Part shown: piece by piece, positions 45,386 through 55,814 of the stretch
How the letters are laid out: every line of letters starts with the position of its first letter
How positions within the stretch are numbered: position 1 is the first letter of the stretch
NCBI GenBank assembly: GCA_001673575.1
Contig: LZME01000036.1
Coordinates: 1-57,708 of the forward strand
Source: Mycolicibacter heraklionensis
GTDB lineage: Bacteria > Actinomycetota > Actinomycetes > Mycobacteriales > Mycobacteriaceae
DNA: 57,708 nt
Direction: 5' to 3'
Position numbers and translations under genes: made by a program
The notes under the pieces: generated by a model
Databases searched by the model: none
The model's input: only the letters and a program-made list of their open reading frames with translations
What the model was told of the DNA's origin: nothing

Positions 45386-48300
45386 ATGGCACCCAGTCGG
45401 GTGGGGCTCTACAACCCCGCGTTCGAACATGACGCGTGTGGGGTGGCCATGGTGGTCGATATACATGGCCGGCGCAGTCGCGACATCGTCGACAAGTCGA
45501 TCACCGCGCTGCTCAACCTTGAGCACCGCGGCGCTGCCGGAGCCGAACCGAACAGCGGAGACGGCGCTGGGATCCTGATCCAGATTCCGGACCTTTTCCT
45601 ACGTGCCGTAACCGATTTCGACCTTCCGCCCGAGGGCAGCTACGCCACCGGGATCGCATTTCTGCCGCAGTCGGCCAAAGAGTCGGCGGCAGCCTGTGTC
45701 GGCATGGAGAAGATCGTCGAGGCCGAGGGCCTCCAGGTGCTCGGCTGGCGCGAAGTACCGATCGACGACTCATCGTTGGGGGCGCTGGCTCGAGATGCGA
45801 TGCCGACCTTCCGGCAGCTTTTCATCGGCGGGGCCTCCGGCATGGCTCTGGAGCGCCGGGCCTATGTGGTACGCAAGCGCGCTGAACACGAGCTGGGCAG
45901 CAAGGGGCCCGGTCAGGACGGGCCGGGACGGGAATCCGTCTATTTCCCAAGCCTTTCCAGTCGAACCATGGTGTACAAGGGCATGTTGACCACGCCGCAG
46001 CTCAAGGCGTTCTATCCCGACCTGGCCGACGAGCGGATGCAGAGCGCACTGGGCCTCGTGCATTCACGCTTCTCCACCAACACGTTTCCGTCGTGGCCGC
46101 TGGCCCACCCGTTCCGGCGTATCGCCCACAACGGCGAGATCAACACGGTCACCGGCAACGAGAACTGGATGCGTGCCCGGGAGGCGTTGATTCGCACCGA
46201 CGTCTTCGGTACCGAAGGCGGCCACCGCAGCGCCGACAAGCTGTTCCCGATCTGCACACCGGGCGCCTCCGACACCGCCCGGTTCGACGAGGTGCTCGAA
46301 CTGCTGCACCTGGGCGGACGCAGCCTGCCGCACGCGGTGCTGATGATGATCCCGGAGGCCTGGGAACGGCACGAAAGCATGGATGGGCCTACCCGAGCGT
46401 TTTACGAGTACCACGACTCACTCATGGAGCCCTGGGATGGCCCGGCCTCGATGACCTTCACCGACGGCACCGTGGTGGGTGCCGTGTTGGACCGCAACGG
46501 CTTGCGGCCGTCGCGTATTTGGGTCACCGAAGACGGGCTGGTGGTGATGGCGTCCGAGGCCGGTGTTCTCGACCTGGACCCCGCCACGGTGGTGCACCGA
46601 CAGCGGCTGCAGCCGGGCAAGATGTTCCTGGTGGACACCGCCGCCGGGCGGATCATCTCCGATCGCGAGATCAAGTCGACGCTGGCCGGCGAACGGCCGT
46701 ACCAGCAGTGGATCGATGAGTGCCTGATCGGAATCGGCGAGCTGCCCCCCGGCGATGCGCCCCGGATGGAACGTCACCGGGTCCTGTTGCGGCAGCATAT
46801 GTTCGGCTACACCTACGAAGAACTCAACCTGGTGCTCGCGCCCATGGCGCGCTCCGGCGCTGAGCCGATCGGCTCCATGGGCACCGACACCCCGGTGGCG
46901 GTGCTCTCAGCGCGACCCCGGCTGCTGTTCGACTACTTTCAGCAGTTGTTCGCCCAGGTCACCAACCCGCCGCTGGACGCCATCCGCGAAGAGGTGATCA
47001 CCAGCCTGCAAGGTGCGCTCGGACCGGAAGGCGACCTGCTCAACACCGACGAACCCACCTGGCGGCAGATCGTGCTGCCCCAGCCGATCCTGAGCAACGC
47101 CGAGCTCGCGAAGCTGCTGAAGTTGAGCCCGGACCAGCGGATCGGTGCCCGGGGCCCGCACGGCCTGTCCACGGCCGTCATCAGCTGCCTGTACCCGCCG
47201 GCGGCAGGCGGTGCCGGGTTGCGTGCGGCGCTCAAGCAGGTGTGCGCCCGGGCTTCGGAGGCGATCGCCGAGGGTGCCAGCTTCTTGGTGATCTCCGACC
47301 GGGAGTCCGACGAGACGATGGCACCCATTCCGTCGCTGCTGGCCACCGCGGCAGTGCATCACCACCTGGTCGCCGAGCGGACCCGCACCAAGGTGGGTCT
47401 GGTGGTGGAGTCCGGCGACGCCCGCGAGGTGCATCACATGGCGGCGCTGATCGGGTTCGGCGCCGCCGCGGTCAACCCGTACCTGGCGTTCGAGTCCGTC
47501 GAGGACATGCTCGATCGGGGCCTGATCGAAGGCCTCGAACGCGACCAGGCGTTGGCCAACTACGCCAAGGCCGCAGGCAAGGGCGTGCTCAAAGTCATGT
47601 CCAAGATGGGTATCTCGACGCGGGCGTCCTACACCGGGGCGCAGCTCTTCCAGCCGATAGGTATCTCGCAGGACGTTCTCGACGAGTACTTCACCGGCTT
47701 GTACTGCCCGATCGGTGGAATCACCCTCGACGACATCGCCGCTGATGTCGCCGCCCGCCACACGCTGGCCTACCTGGACCGCCCAGAAGAGCGGGCGCAC
47801 CGCGAACTGCCGGTGGGCGGCGAGTACCAGTGGCGCCGCGAGGGCGAACATCACCTGTTCAACCCGGAGACGGTGTTCAAACTGCAGCACTCCACCCGAA
47901 CGGGCCAGTACGCGGTCTTCAAGGAGTACACGAAGCTGGTCGACGACCAGAGTGAACGCCTGGCCACACTGCGCGGGCTGTTGCGATTCAAGGCCGGGGA
48001 ACGGCCACCGGTTCCTCTTGACGAGGTGGAACCGGCCACCGAGATCGTCAAACGGTTCGCGACCGGCGCGATGAGCTACGGTTCGATCTCCGCCGAGGCG
48101 CACGAAACCCTGGCGATCGCCATGAACCGGATCGGCGGCCGCTCCAACTGCGGTGAGGGCGGCGAGCATGCCGGCCGCTTCCTGCCCGACGCCGACGGCT
48201 CCTGGCGGCGCAGCGCGATCAAGCAGGTCGCCTCGGCGCGTTTCGGCGTGACGAGCGAATACCTGGTCAACTGCACCGACCTGCAGATCAAGATCGCGCA

Positions 48301-49990
48301 GGGGGCCAAGCCCGGAGAGGGTGGTCAGCTGCCGGGCAACAAGGTGTACCCATGGATCGCCGAGGTTCGGCATGCCACCCCGGGTGTCGGGCTGATCTCT
48401 CCGCCTCCGCACCACGACATCTACTCCATCGAGGACCTCAAGCAGCTGATCCACGACCTGAAGAACGCCAACCCGGAGGCTCGCATCCATGTGAAGCTGG
48501 TCGCCGAGAACGGTGTCGGAACGGTGGCGGCGGGAGTGTCCAAGGCGCACGCCGACGTGGTGTTGATCTCCGGCCATGACGGGGGCACCGGGGCGGCGCC
48601 GTTGACCTCACTCAAGCACGCCGGAGCGCCGTGGGAACTCGGCCTGGCCGAAACACAGCAGACCCTGCTGCTCAACGGACTTCGGGACCGGATCGTGGTG
48701 CAGGTGGACGGCCAGCTCAAGACCGGCCGCGACGTGGTGATCGCGGCGCTGCTGGGGGCCGAGGAATTCGGCTTCGCCACCGCGCCGTTGGTGGTGTCGG
48801 GCTGCATCATGATGCGGGTCTGTCACCTGGACACCTGCCCGGTGGGCGTGGCAACTCAGAACCCGGAATTGCGTGAACGGTTCAGCGGACAACCCGAGTT
48901 CGTCGAGAACTTCTTCTGGTTCATCGCCGAAGAGGTGCGCGAGTACCTGGCGGCCTTGGGATTCCGCACCATCAACGAGGCAGTCGGGCAGGTCAATGCG
49001 CTGGACACCACGCTGGCCCGCGCCCACTGGAAGGCTCACAAGCTCGACCTCACGCCGGTCCTGCATGAACCGGAGTCAGCGTTCATGAACCAGGATCTGT
49101 ACTGCACCTCCGGCCAGGATCACGGTCTGGACAAAGCCTTGGACCAGCAGCTGATCGTCATGAGCCGCGAGGCCCTCGATGCGGGCACCCCGGTCAAGTT
49201 CACCAGCGCGATATCCAACGTGAACCGGACCGTCGGCACCATGCTCGGCTATGAGGTCACCAAAGCCTATGGCGCCCAAGGGTTGCCGGAAGGAACCATC
49301 GACATCACCTTCACCGGCTCGGCGGGCAACAGCTTCGGGGCCTTTCTGCCGCCGGGAATCAACCTGCGGGTCTTTGGTGACGCCAACGACTACGTCGCCA
49401 AGGGGCTGTCCGGTGGCCGGATCGTGGTCCGCCCCCCGCTGGATGCGCCCGACGGCTACGTCGCGGAGGAGAACATCATCGGCGGCAACGTGATTCTGTT
49501 CGGCGCCACGTCCGGCGAGGTGTTCCTACGCGGGGTGGTCGGGGAACGGTTCGCGGTCCGCAACTCCGGTGCGGTAGCAGTGGTCGAGGGCGTCGGAGAC
49601 CACGGCTGTGAGTACATGACCGGGGGCAAAGTGGTGGTGCTGGGCCCGACCGGGCGCAACTTCGCCGCCGGCATGTCCGGGGGCGTGGCCTACGTCTATG
49701 ACCCGGACCGGCAGCTGGGTGACCGGCTGAACACCGAGATGGTGGACCTCGACACATTCGACGCTTTCGACGCCGACGACGTGGCCTGGCTGCGTGACGT
49801 GCTGGCGGCACACGCCGCCGCCACCGACTCGGTGCCCGCCCGCGCGATCCTGGCCGATTGGGCCAACCGCGGAAGGGACTTCGTCAAAGTGATGCCGCGC
49901 GACTACCGGCGGGTGCTCGCCGCGGTCGCCGAGGCAAAAGCCAGTGGCACAGATCCTGAGGAGGCAATTATGGCGGCGGCTCATGGCTGA
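45386..49990 (+). CDS. gltB: Glutamate synthase (NADPH) large subunit
   Basis: A 1534-residue GOGAT large subunit that transfers the amide nitrogen of glutamine to 2-oxoglutarate. The glutaminase domain nucleophile is Cys18 in HDACGVAM after a 17-residue propeptide. The FMN-binding synthase domain has [13 protein letters not shown], the 3Fe-4S cysteines are C1140, C1146 and C1151 ([12 protein letters not shown]), and the C-terminal beta-helix domain has the usual Gly-rich repeats. ATG 45386 is chosen because family members begin near [15 protein letters not shown] 45371 is the alternative. It overlaps gltD by 8 bp, so the subunits are translationally coupled. Confidence 0.97.
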   Translation: MAPSRVGLYNPAFEHDACGVAMVVDIHGRRSRDIVDKSITALLNLEHRGAAGAEPNSGDGAGILIQIPDLFLRAVTDFDLPPEGSYATGIAFLPQSAKESAAACVGMEKIVEAEGLQVLGWREVPIDDSSLGALARDAMPTFRQLFIGGASGMALERRAYVVRKRAEHELGSKGPGQDGPGRESVYFPSLSSRTMVYKGMLTTPQLKAFYPDLADERMQSALGLVHSRFSTNTFPSWPLAHPFRRIAHNGEINTVTGNENWMRAREALIRTDVFGTEGGHRSADKLFPICTPGASDTARFDEVLELLHLGGRSLPHAVLMMIPEAWERHESMDGPTRAFYEYHDSLMEPWDGPASMTFTDGTVVGAVLDRNGLRPSRIWVTEDGLVVMASEAGVLDLDPATVVHRQRLQPGKMFLVDTAAGRIISDREIKSTLAGERPYQQWIDECLIGIGELPPGDAPRMERHRVLLRQHMFGYTYEELNLVLAPMARSGAEPIGSMGTDTPVAVLSARPRLLFDYFQQLFAQVTNPPLDAIREEVITSLQGALGPEGDLLNTDEPTWRQIVLPQPILSNAELAKLLKLSPDQRIGARGPHGLSTAVISCLYPPAAGGAGLRAALKQVCARASEAIAEGASFLVISDRESDETMAPIPSLLATAAVHHHLVAERTRTKVGLVVESGDAREVHHMAALIGFGAAAVNPYLAFESVEDMLDRGLIEGLERDQALANYAKAAGKGVLKVMSKMGISTRASYTGAQLFQPIGISQDVLDEYFTGLYCPIGGITLDDIAADVAARHTLAYLDRPEERAHRELPVGGEYQWRREGEHHLFNPETVFKLQHSTRTGQYAVFKEYTKLVDDQSERLATLRGLLRFKAGERPPVPLDEVEPATEIVKRFATGAMSYGSISAEAHETLAIAMNRIGGRSNCGEGGEHAGRFLPDADGSWRRSAIKQVASARFGVTSEYLVNCTDLQIKIAQGAKPGEGGQLPGNKVYPWIAEVRHATPGVGLISPPPHHDIYSIEDLKQLIHDLKNANPEARIHVKLVAENGVGTVAAGVSKAHADVVLISGHDGGTGAAPLTSLKHAGAPWELGLAETQQTLLLNGLRDRIVVQVDGQLKTGRDVVIAALLGAEEFGFATAPLVVSGCIMMRVCHLDTCPVGVATQNPELRERFSGQPEFVENFFWFIAEEVREYLAALGFRTINEAVGQVNALDTTLARAHWKAHKLDLTPVLHEPESAFMNQDLYCTSGQDHGLDKALDQQLIVMSREALDAGTPVKFTSAISNVNRTVGTMLGYEVTKAYGAQGLPEGTIDITFTGSAGNSFGAFLPPGINLRVFGDANDYVAKGLSGGRIVVRPPLDAPDGYVAEENIIGGNVILFGATSGEVFLRGVVGERFAVRNSGAVAVVEGVGDHGCEYMTGGKVVVLGPTGRNFAAGMSGGVAYVYDPDRQLGDRLNTEMVDLDTFDAFDADDVAWLRDVLAAHAAATDSVPARAILADWANRGRDFVKVMPRDYRRVLAAVAEAKASGTDPEEAIMAAAHG

Positions 49991-51434
49991 CCCGAGAGGA
50001 TTCATCACCAACACCCAGCGCATCCTGCCGTTGCGGCGCCCGGTCTCCGAGCGGGTGAGCGACTGGAACGAGGTGTATCAGGATTTCGCCGAAGACACCG
50101 TCCGCCAGCAGGCGGGACGCTGCATGGACTGCGGTATCCCGTTCTGCCACCACGGCTGTCCGCTGGGCAACCTCATCCCGGAATGGAACGACTTGGTACG
50201 TACCGGGCGCTGGCGGGAGGCGTTCGACAGGCTGCACGCCACGAACAACTTCCCGGACTTCACCGGCCGGCTCTGCCCCGCGCCATGTGAACCAGCCTGT
50301 GTGCTGGGCATCAACCAGCCCCCGGTGACCATCAAGCAGGTCGAGTACGAGATCGTCGAGCGCGGCTTCGCCGAGGGCTGGGCGCAGCCGATACCGCCGT
50401 CGGTCCGCACCGGGAAGTCGGTCGCGGTGGTGGGCTCGGGGCCGGCCGGACTGGCCGCCGCCCAGCAACTCACCCGGGGCGGACACGCGGTGACGGTCTT
50501 CGAGCGCGACGACCGCATCGGTGGGCTGCTGCGTTACGGCATACCGGAATTCAAGATGGAGAAGCGAATTCTGGACCGGCGGCTGGAGCAGATGGTCGGC
50601 GAGGGAACGACGTTCAAGACGGGCGTGAATGTCGGGGTGGATCTGAGCGTCGAGCAGCTGCGCGAAGACTTCGATGCCGTTGTGCTGGCCGGTGGCGCCA
50701 CCGCCTGGCGAGACCTGCCGATCCCGGGCCGCGAGCTCGAGGGCATCCACCAGGCGATGGAGTACCTGCCGTGGGCGAACCGGGTGCAGGCCGGCGACAT
50801 GGCCGAGCCGCCGATCACCGCGCAGGGCAAGAAAGTCGTCATCATCGGCGGCGGTGACACCGGCGCCGACTGCCTGGGCACGGTGCACCGCCAGGGCGGG
50901 ACGTGCGTGCACCAGTTCGAGATCATGCCGCGCCCGCCGGAGATCCGTGATCCGTCCACCCCCTGGCCGACCTACCCGCTGATCATGCGAACCACATCGG
51001 CGCATGAAGAGGGCGGTGATCGGGTGTTTTCGGTCAACACCGAGGCATTCACCGGCCGTGACGGTCGGGTGACCGGATTGCGGGCCCACGAAGTGCGCCG
51101 CCGCAACGGCACCTTCGAGAAGGTCGACGGCACCGACTTCGAACTCGAAGCCGACCTGGTGCTGCTCGCCATGGGATTTGTCGGCCCGGAACGTTCGCCG
51201 CTGCTGGCCGATCTGGGCGTAGAGTTCACCGAACGCGGCAGCGTGGCGCGCGATGCGGACTACGCCACGACGGTGCCGGGTGTCTATGTCGCCGGCGACA
51301 TGGGCCGCGGTCAATCCCTCATCGTGTGGGCAATCGCCGAAGGGCGCGGCGCCGCGGCGAGTGTGGACCGGTACCTGATGGGTCGCACCGCATTGCCCTC
51401 GCCGATCACCGCAACCGCGGCGCCGCTTCGCTGA
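49983..51434 (+). CDS. gltD: Glutamate synthase (NADPH) small subunit
   Basis: A 483-residue flavoprotein that passes electrons from NADPH through FAD and 4Fe-4S clusters to GltB. The N-terminal cluster region is [17 protein letters not shown] and then CPAPCEPAC, the FAD fold is [14 protein letters not shown], and the NADPH fold is [13 protein letters not shown]. The C-terminal [18 protein letters not shown] contacts FAD. ATG 49983 lies inside the gltB end; GAGGAGG 20 nt upstream is distant, and reinitiation after gltB is likely. Confidence 0.97.
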   Translation: MADPRGFITNTQRILPLRRPVSERVSDWNEVYQDFAEDTVRQQAGRCMDCGIPFCHHGCPLGNLIPEWNDLVRTGRWREAFDRLHATNNFPDFTGRLCPAPCEPACVLGINQPPVTIKQVEYEIVERGFAEGWAQPIPPSVRTGKSVAVVGSGPAGLAAAQQLTRGGHAVTVFERDDRIGGLLRYGIPEFKMEKRILDRRLEQMVGEGTTFKTGVNVGVDLSVEQLREDFDAVVLAGGATAWRDLPIPGRELEGIHQAMEYLPWANRVQAGDMAEPPITAQGKKVVIIGGGDTGADCLGTVHRQGGTCVHQFEIMPRPPEIRDPSTPWPTYPLIMRTTSAHEEGGDRVFSVNTEAFTGRDGRVTGLRAHEVRRRNGTFEKVDGTDFELEADLVLLAMGFVGPERSPLLADLGVEFTERGSVARDADYATTVPGVYVAGDMGRGQSLIVWAIAEGRGAAASVDRYLMGRTALPSPITATAAPLR

Positions 51435-51439
51435 GCCGA

Positions 51440-51495
51440 GCAGCCCGCATTCAGCTCGCGGCGCTACGACGCGGCGCGAGAAGGATGCGGGCTGC
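51440..51495. terminator. Large terminator hairpin embedded in the end of the permease gene
   Basis: GCAGCCCGCAT (51440-51450) pairs with ATGCGGGCTGC (51485-51495), and CTCGCG pairs with CGCGAG inside. It begins 6 nt after the gltD stop, while its right half encodes the last residues of the convergent permease, whose stop codon is at 51451-51453. The same DNA is thus coding and terminator. Confidence 0.7.
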
Positions 51496-52272
51496 CAGGT
51501 CGAGCAGGTAGCCGAGAACGCCGATCACAGCGATCACCGCCACGACCTGGTCGTAGGCAAGCTGGTCGCGGGCGTTGAGGATCTGATACCCCAGACCCGA
51601 TCGCACGCCGAGCATTTCGGCGGGCACCAGCACCACCCAGGCGATGCCCAGAGCCAGCCGCAGACCGTTCTGCACCGGCACCCGGACCGCCGGCAGCACA
51701 ACAGCGGTCAACTGCTCGAACCGGCTGGCGTGCAACGACCGCGCGACATGCAGAAACCCCGGGTCGATCGCATGCACGCCGGCGACGGTCCCGAGCAGCA
51801 CCGGCCAGACCGCCGCGGCGGCGATCAAGAAGATCACCGGCTGGCTGCCGATGCCGAATACCGCCACGATGATCGGGGTCCACGACAGCGGAGAGATCAT
51901 TCGCAGGAACGCCACCACCGGTCCAGCCGCCCGCTCCGCGGTGCGGCTCAAGCCGATGAGCAGGCCGGTCGGTATGCCGACCAGCGCAGCGATCAGCAGG
52001 CCGATCAGCAGACGGTAGAGGGACACGGCGGTGTCCGACACCAGCACGCCCCGGCCGATCAGGTCCACCAGTGCAGTGACGACATGCTGTGGCGCCGTTT
52101 GTCGCAGCAGCGACTGCGGGGCGCAGAGTACCGAGGTTGCCGCCCACCACAGCGCGATGGCCACGCCGACGCTGACGACCGGGGGCCAGATCCGCGGCCA
52201 CCACACAGACCGGGTGCCGGCGTCGGCGGCTGCGGGCGGTTGGTCAATGGGCTGCACTGCGATGGTGGTCAT
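51451..52272 (-). CDS. ABC transporter permease (SsuC/TauC type)
   Basis: A 273-residue membrane permease with about six transmembrane segments and the BPD_transp_1 EAA-like loop (LHVARSLHASRFEQLTAVVLPAV, about residues 178-200). The type is that of nitrate/sulfonate/taurine importers. It is the last gene of the operon; its ATG overlaps the stop of the binding protein gene (ATGA). The 3' end forms part of the gltD terminator. Substrate class inferred only from family: alkanesulfonate, taurine, nitrate or aromatic organosulfur compounds. Confidence 0.88.
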   Translation of the reverse strand: MTTIAVQPIDQPPAAADAGTRSVWWPRIWPPVVSVGVAIALWWAATSVLCAPQSLLRQTAPQHVVTALVDLIGRGVLVSDTAVSLYRLLIGLLIAALVGIPTGLLIGLSRTAERAAGPVVAFLRMISPLSWTPIIVAVFGIGSQPVIFLIAAAAVWPVLLGTVAGVHAIDPGFLHVARSLHASRFEQLTAVVLPAVRVPVQNGLRLALGIAWVVLVPAEMLGVRSGLGYQILNARDQLAYDQVVAVIAVIGVLGYLLDLAARILLAPRRSAAS

Positions 52273-53438
52273 GAGGCGTGTACCTGTTCTTCTCGGGTCA
52301 ATGATGTGGCCAAGCCGAACGCTGCGGGACCGCCGTGTTGCGCCAGAGCGGAGCGCACGAACTGGTCGTCGACCAGGTCCGCGTGCACCCGGGCGGGATC
52401 CAGCCGGTCCAGGAAGCGGCGATCGCCGTCGATGACCGTCTCGCCCATGGCTTCCACGAGGCGGTGCGTGAAGCTGGCGAACGGAAACGGGGTGAAGCCC
52501 AGCCGTTGCGGCTGCCAGTCCGGATGCGCCAGCGGATACGGGGGATCGGGATAGGTCAGCGCCAACTGCACCGCCGGCACCGGCTGGGGCAGGTAGTGGC
52601 CTCCGCCAAGGGCTTTGGCTGCCTTGACTCGATCGGTGTTCAGCAGCAGCTGGGCGCCGACCACGGCGTCGGTCACCTGCTGGATGGCGTTGGGCCGTTG
52701 GGCGATCACGTCGTCGCGGGTAAGGAGCACACAGCAGGCGTGATCACGCCACACATCGCCGAGGAAGGTGTGGATGCGACCGATCTTTTTGATCTGGGCG
52801 ACCGCGTTGAATGGGTCCGCGACGACGTAGCCGCCGATCGAGCGGTTCGCCAGTGCCGGCACCATGTCCGATGGGCTCATCACAATCAGCTCCACGGTGC
52901 GTGCAGCGCGAGAAGCACTGCGCCGCACCACCGGTCGTAGGCCGTGAGCGCGCAACAGCTGCTGTAGCACAATGTTGTGAATGGACCACCAGAACGGGAT
53001 CGCCACTTGGGTACCGGCCAGGTCGGCCAGGTCCTTGATCTGCGGCGCCACGGTCAGGGCCGAACCGTTGGTGTGATTCCAGCCCAATACCCGCACGCCA
53101 CCGCCCAACGCGTAGCGCAGCTGGACGGCCATCGGCATCAGCAGATGCACCACATCGACCTTGCCCGTGACGAAGGCCTCGCCCAGCGATGCCCAACTGC
53201 GAAACAGCACCGGTTTGGCCGAACTGACCGACCCCGCCGGATACAGCGCGGCGCTGTGCGCCAGCAACAGTGGCGCAGCATCGGTGATCGGTAGGTAACC
53301 GATCCGCAGCGGGCCACCGGTATCGGCTGCGCGGCTGGCGGTGGCGCTGCGGGCCAGGTCACCGATCCCGAAAACGCCGCCGGCCGCCGCAGCCGCCGCA
53401 GCACCGATCAGCAAACCGCGCCGGCTCAGCGTGGTCAC
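52269..53438 (-). CDS. ABC transporter substrate-binding protein with Tat-like signal (SsuA/NrtA type)
   Basis: A 389-residue solute-binding protein. The N-terminus is a twin-arginine signal, LSRRGLLIGAAAAAAAGG, and the mature part starts near residue 35-40. The fold matches the nitrate/sulfonate/taurine class, with an early LRIGYLPITDAAPLLLAHSAALY, DLAGTQVAIPFWWSIHNIVL and GGYVVADPFNAVAQ. Tat export suggests it folds, perhaps with a cofactor, before export. GTG 53436-53438 overlaps the ATPase stop (GTGA). A longer frame open upstream is just read-through of the ATPase gene. Confidence 0.87.
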   Translation of the reverse strand: MTTLSRRGLLIGAAAAAAAGGVFGIGDLARSATASRAADTGGPLRIGYLPITDAAPLLLAHSAALYPAGSVSSAKPVLFRSWASLGEAFVTGKVDVVHLLMPMAVQLRYALGGGVRVLGWNHTNGSALTVAPQIKDLADLAGTQVAIPFWWSIHNIVLQQLLRAHGLRPVVRRSASRAARTVELIVMSPSDMVPALANRSIGGYVVADPFNAVAQIKKIGRIHTFLGDVWRDHACCVLLTRDDVIAQRPNAIQQVTDAVVGAQLLLNTDRVKAAKALGGGHYLPQPVPAVQLALTYPDPPYPLAHPDWQPQRLGFTPFPFASFTHRLVEAMGETVIDGDRRFLDRLDPARVHADLVDDQFVRSALAQHGGPAAFGLATSLTREEQVHAS

Positions 53439-54175
53439 GACCGCACTCCGGCAACGCCGATGCGGTCGGCGTCGTAGTGCGCCAAGATGTCCTGGCGCAA
53501 GTCGGCGTGAGCGTCGGGCGTGGTGGCGCCGACGGCCCACTGGTTGCGCAGCCGCCCGTCGGTGCCGAGGAGGACGACTCGTTCGGCCAGCCGCAGCGCC
53601 TCGTCGACGTCGTGCGTCACCAAGACAACGGTCACCTGCAACTCGGCCGCCAGCTGGGCCAGCCAGCCCTGTAGGTCGGTGCGGGTGGTCGGGTCCAGTG
53701 CGCTGAACGGTTCGTCGAGCAGCAACAGCCGCGGGTTGGTGGCCACTGCCCGCAGAATGGCGACGCGTTGGGCCTGACCTCCGGACAGCTGATCGGGATA
53801 ACGATCGGCTAGCTGATCGACACCGAATCGGGTCATCAACTCGGCGGTGCGCGCCTGGTCGAAGTCTGCCCGGTGGGCGGCGAACCGCCGTGCGTAGGCG
53901 ACATTCTCGGCGACACTGAGCCAGGGCATCAGCAACGGACGCTGGAACACCACGCCGGTGCGTGGCCGGTTGCCGTCGGAATTCCAGGTGACGGTACCGC
54001 CATCCAGTGACTCCAGCCCGGCCAGCACGCGCAGCAGCGTCGACTTGCCGCTGCCACTGCTGCCCAGGACCGCGACGAATTCGCCGTCTCCGACCGCGAA
54101 GTTGATATCGCGCAAGACGGTGACGGGGCCAAACCGCTTGCTGCCCTGGGCTACACGTACCGACTCAGTTCCCAC
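53435..54175 (-). CDS. ABC transporter ATP-binding protein (SsuB/TauB type)
   Basis: A 246-residue ATPase with Walker A GSSGSGKS (38-45), Q-loop VVFQRPLLMPWLSV, signature LSGGQAQR, Walker B LLLLDEPFSALDP and switch THDVDEAL. The Q-loop form is typical of nitrate/sulfonate/taurine importers. GTG 54173-54175 lies 25 bp inside the preceding flavoenzyme gene, so translation is coupled. Forms the importer with the next two genes. Confidence 0.94.
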   Translation of the reverse strand: MGTESVRVAQGSKRFGPVTVLRDINFAVGDGEFVAVLGSSGSGKSTLLRVLAGLESLDGGTVTWNSDGNRPRTGVVFQRPLLMPWLSVAENVAYARRFAAHRADFDQARTAELMTRFGVDQLADRYPDQLSGGQAQRVAILRAVATNPRLLLLDEPFSALDPTTRTDLQGWLAQLAAELQVTVVLVTHDVDEALRLAERVVLLGTDGRLRNQWAVGATTPDAHADLRQDILAHYDADRIGVAGVRS

Positions 54176-55197
54176 CGCAGTTGTCCTTCCGATGGAGATT
54201 GGATAGGGAGAAACGCCGCTTCCCGAAAGCGTCGGTTGGCCGCGCTGCGGGTGGCGTAGCCGGCGCCGCCGGCCAACGTCGATTCCAGCCGGGTGGCGTC
54301 CACCGCGGTCGTCGCGGCATCCAGGCGCAGCCGAATGATCTCGGCGAGACCAGCCGCCTGCGGGTTACGGGCCAAGGCGAACAGCTTGTCGCGTAGCCGG
54401 TGAAGCTGTTGGCCGAGCTCGGTACGCTCGGTATCGAACTGCTCGGCCAGCTGGCCGGTCGCTTGCTCGGCGCCCGCGCGTGCGGCGGCGGCTACGCCGA
54501 CACAGAAGGCGGTCTGCAGCAACAGAAATGTCGGTCGAATCGTGCTGACGAAGGATGCCAGATCGTCAGTGAGGATCTGCTCAGGTGAGACCGGGACTTC
54601 ATGGAGGCGCAGCGACGTCGACGCGGTGGCCCCCAGCGCCATCAGGTCGGGAGCGGGGTTGACCGTGATACCCGGAAGATCCGCATCGACCACCGCTACC
54701 AGGGTTGTGCCATCGGGGCGGCGGGCCGGCAACACGATCAAGGAATCGTCGAAGACGTTGGACGCCCAGTGAATCGGGCCGGTGATCCACAGGTGGTCAC
54801 CGGAACTGTCGGCGACCAGCGGAACCGGGCCCAGGCCGGCAACCTGTTTGAGTCCGGCCGCCATTGCTGTCACGCCCGCGCGGCTACCGCTGCTCAGCGC
54901 CTCCAAGCGTCCCTCACGCGCCGGTTCCGGTGCGTGGGCCAGATAGGTCACCGCCATCGTGTGCGCCCACAGTGAGAATCCCACCGCCAGGCTGGCCGCC
55001 GCGGTGTGTTCGATCACCGAAACCAATTCCGGCAGACCGTCGTCGCGCAGCGCGGCCTCGAAGAGTCCCGCCGCCCCGAACCGCGCCAGGTCGTCGCGCA
55101 CGTCGAGGCGACCGGTGTCGAGCGCCTCGGCACGATCCGCGACGATCGCCGTGAGGTCGGCCAGCGCGGTGTGCACCGGGTGCACCGGAGCGCTCAC
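54151..55197 (-). CDS. Acyl-CoA dehydrogenase-superfamily flavoenzyme
   Basis: A 348-residue protein of the acyl-CoA dehydrogenase fold: an N-terminal helical domain (LADLTAIVADRAEALD, then VIEHTAAASLAVGFSLWAH), a middle beta domain (GDHLWITGPIHWASNVFDDSLIVLPA), and a C-terminal helical bundle (ESTLAGGAGYATRSAANRRFREAAFLP). Its position with an SsuABC-type importer suggests a flavin monooxygenase or desulfurase of the DszC/SfnC kind rather than a beta-oxidation dehydrogenase; this is inference. GTG 55195-55197 overlaps the DUF4242 gene stop (GTGA). Confidence 0.82.
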   Translation of the reverse strand: MSAPVHPVHTALADLTAIVADRAEALDTGRLDVRDDLARFGAAGLFEAALRDDGLPELVSVIEHTAAASLAVGFSLWAHTMAVTYLAHAPEPAREGRLEALSSGSRAGVTAMAAGLKQVAGLGPVPLVADSSGDHLWITGPIHWASNVFDDSLIVLPARRPDGTTLVAVVDADLPGITVNPAPDLMALGATASTSLRLHEVPVSPEQILTDDLASFVSTIRPTFLLLQTAFCVGVAAAARAGAEQATGQLAEQFDTERTELGQQLHRLRDKLFALARNPQAAGLAEIIRLRLDAATTAVDATRLESTLAGGAGYATRSAANRRFREAAFLPIQSPSEGQLRWELSRYV

Positions 55198-55727
55198 CGG
55201 TGCTCGCCTTCCAGGCGGTGCAGTCGGTCGATCGGGGTGGTCACGGCTTCCCGAGCCCGGCGGACCGCGGTCTCGTCGGGGGCGTCGTAGAAGCACAGGC
55301 ACTTGTCCATGTCTTCGCGCACATAGGTGCGCAAGAAGGTCACTTCGGGGACATCGGCGTACTTCGGGGACTTGGCCTTCTTACGAGCCAGGTAGGTGTC
55401 CATGTCCAGATCGGCGGGCAGGTCCCATTCGACGAGATAGCCGGCGGCGGGGCGGGCGGCCTTGAGTTGAGCGAGCTCAGCGCCGACCAGCCGTACCTGG
55501 TGGGGGCCGCTGGCGTCGGCCACCGACAACGTTGCCGCGTCCACCGAAGGGGCCTGACAGGAGCCGAATTCCGCGATCGCGAAGATCCGGTGTGCCTCTC
55601 CGGTCACCTGGGCTTCGATCAGCTCACCACCCTCGCGGTGGATGACAGCGTCGAGTTCCTTGATCGCGCGGTCGGCGTCGGAGCGGTCGAGGCGCAGCGG
55701 AGCGATCTCGTAGAGGTACAGAGCCAT
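55194..55727 (-). CDS. DUF4242-family protein, first gene of the ABC/flavoenzyme operon
   Basis: A 177-residue soluble protein. The C-terminal third, FLRTYVREDMDKCLCFYDAPDETAVRRAREAVTTP in part, matches the DUF4242 ferredoxin-like fold, in which a related Streptomyces protein binds nickel. The N-terminal part (ALYLYEIAPLRLDRSDADRAIKELDAVIHREG) looks like a second copy of a small alpha/beta domain. A metal or small-molecule binding role is possible; no catalytic function is known. ATG 55725-55727 has AAAGGAAA upstream. Divergent from a TetR gene across the palindrome at 55769-55790. Confidence 0.75.
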   Translation of the reverse strand: MALYLYEIAPLRLDRSDADRAIKELDAVIHREGGELIEAQVTGEAHRIFAIAEFGSCQAPSVDAATLSVADASGPHQVRLVGAELAQLKAARPAAGYLVEWDLPADLDMDTYLARKKAKSPKYADVPEVTFLRTYVREDMDKCLCFYDAPDETAVRRAREAVTTPIDRLHRLEGEHR

Positions 55728-55768
55728 TGGGTTTTTCCTTTCGCCGTCGATGGCTACGACGGTGCCAG

Positions 55769-55790
55769 CGATAGACAACCCTGTCTATCG
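55769..55790. promoter_or_regulatory. Operator palindrome between the ABC/flavoenzyme operon and its TetR gene
   Basis: CGATAGACA (55769-55777) and TGTCTATCG (55782-55790) are perfect reverse complements with a 4-bp centre. It lies 42 bp from the DUF4242 start and 25 bp from the TetR start, the classic position for a TetR dimer repressing both genes. Confidence 0.75.
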
Positions 55791-55814
55791 GAGCGGCTGG
55801 GTTAATCTGCTGCC

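Noticed and set aside
46907..48577. Minus-strand open frame of 556 codons inside gltB
   Set aside because: Antisense shadow of a highly conserved enzyme; no start signals or recognisable domain.
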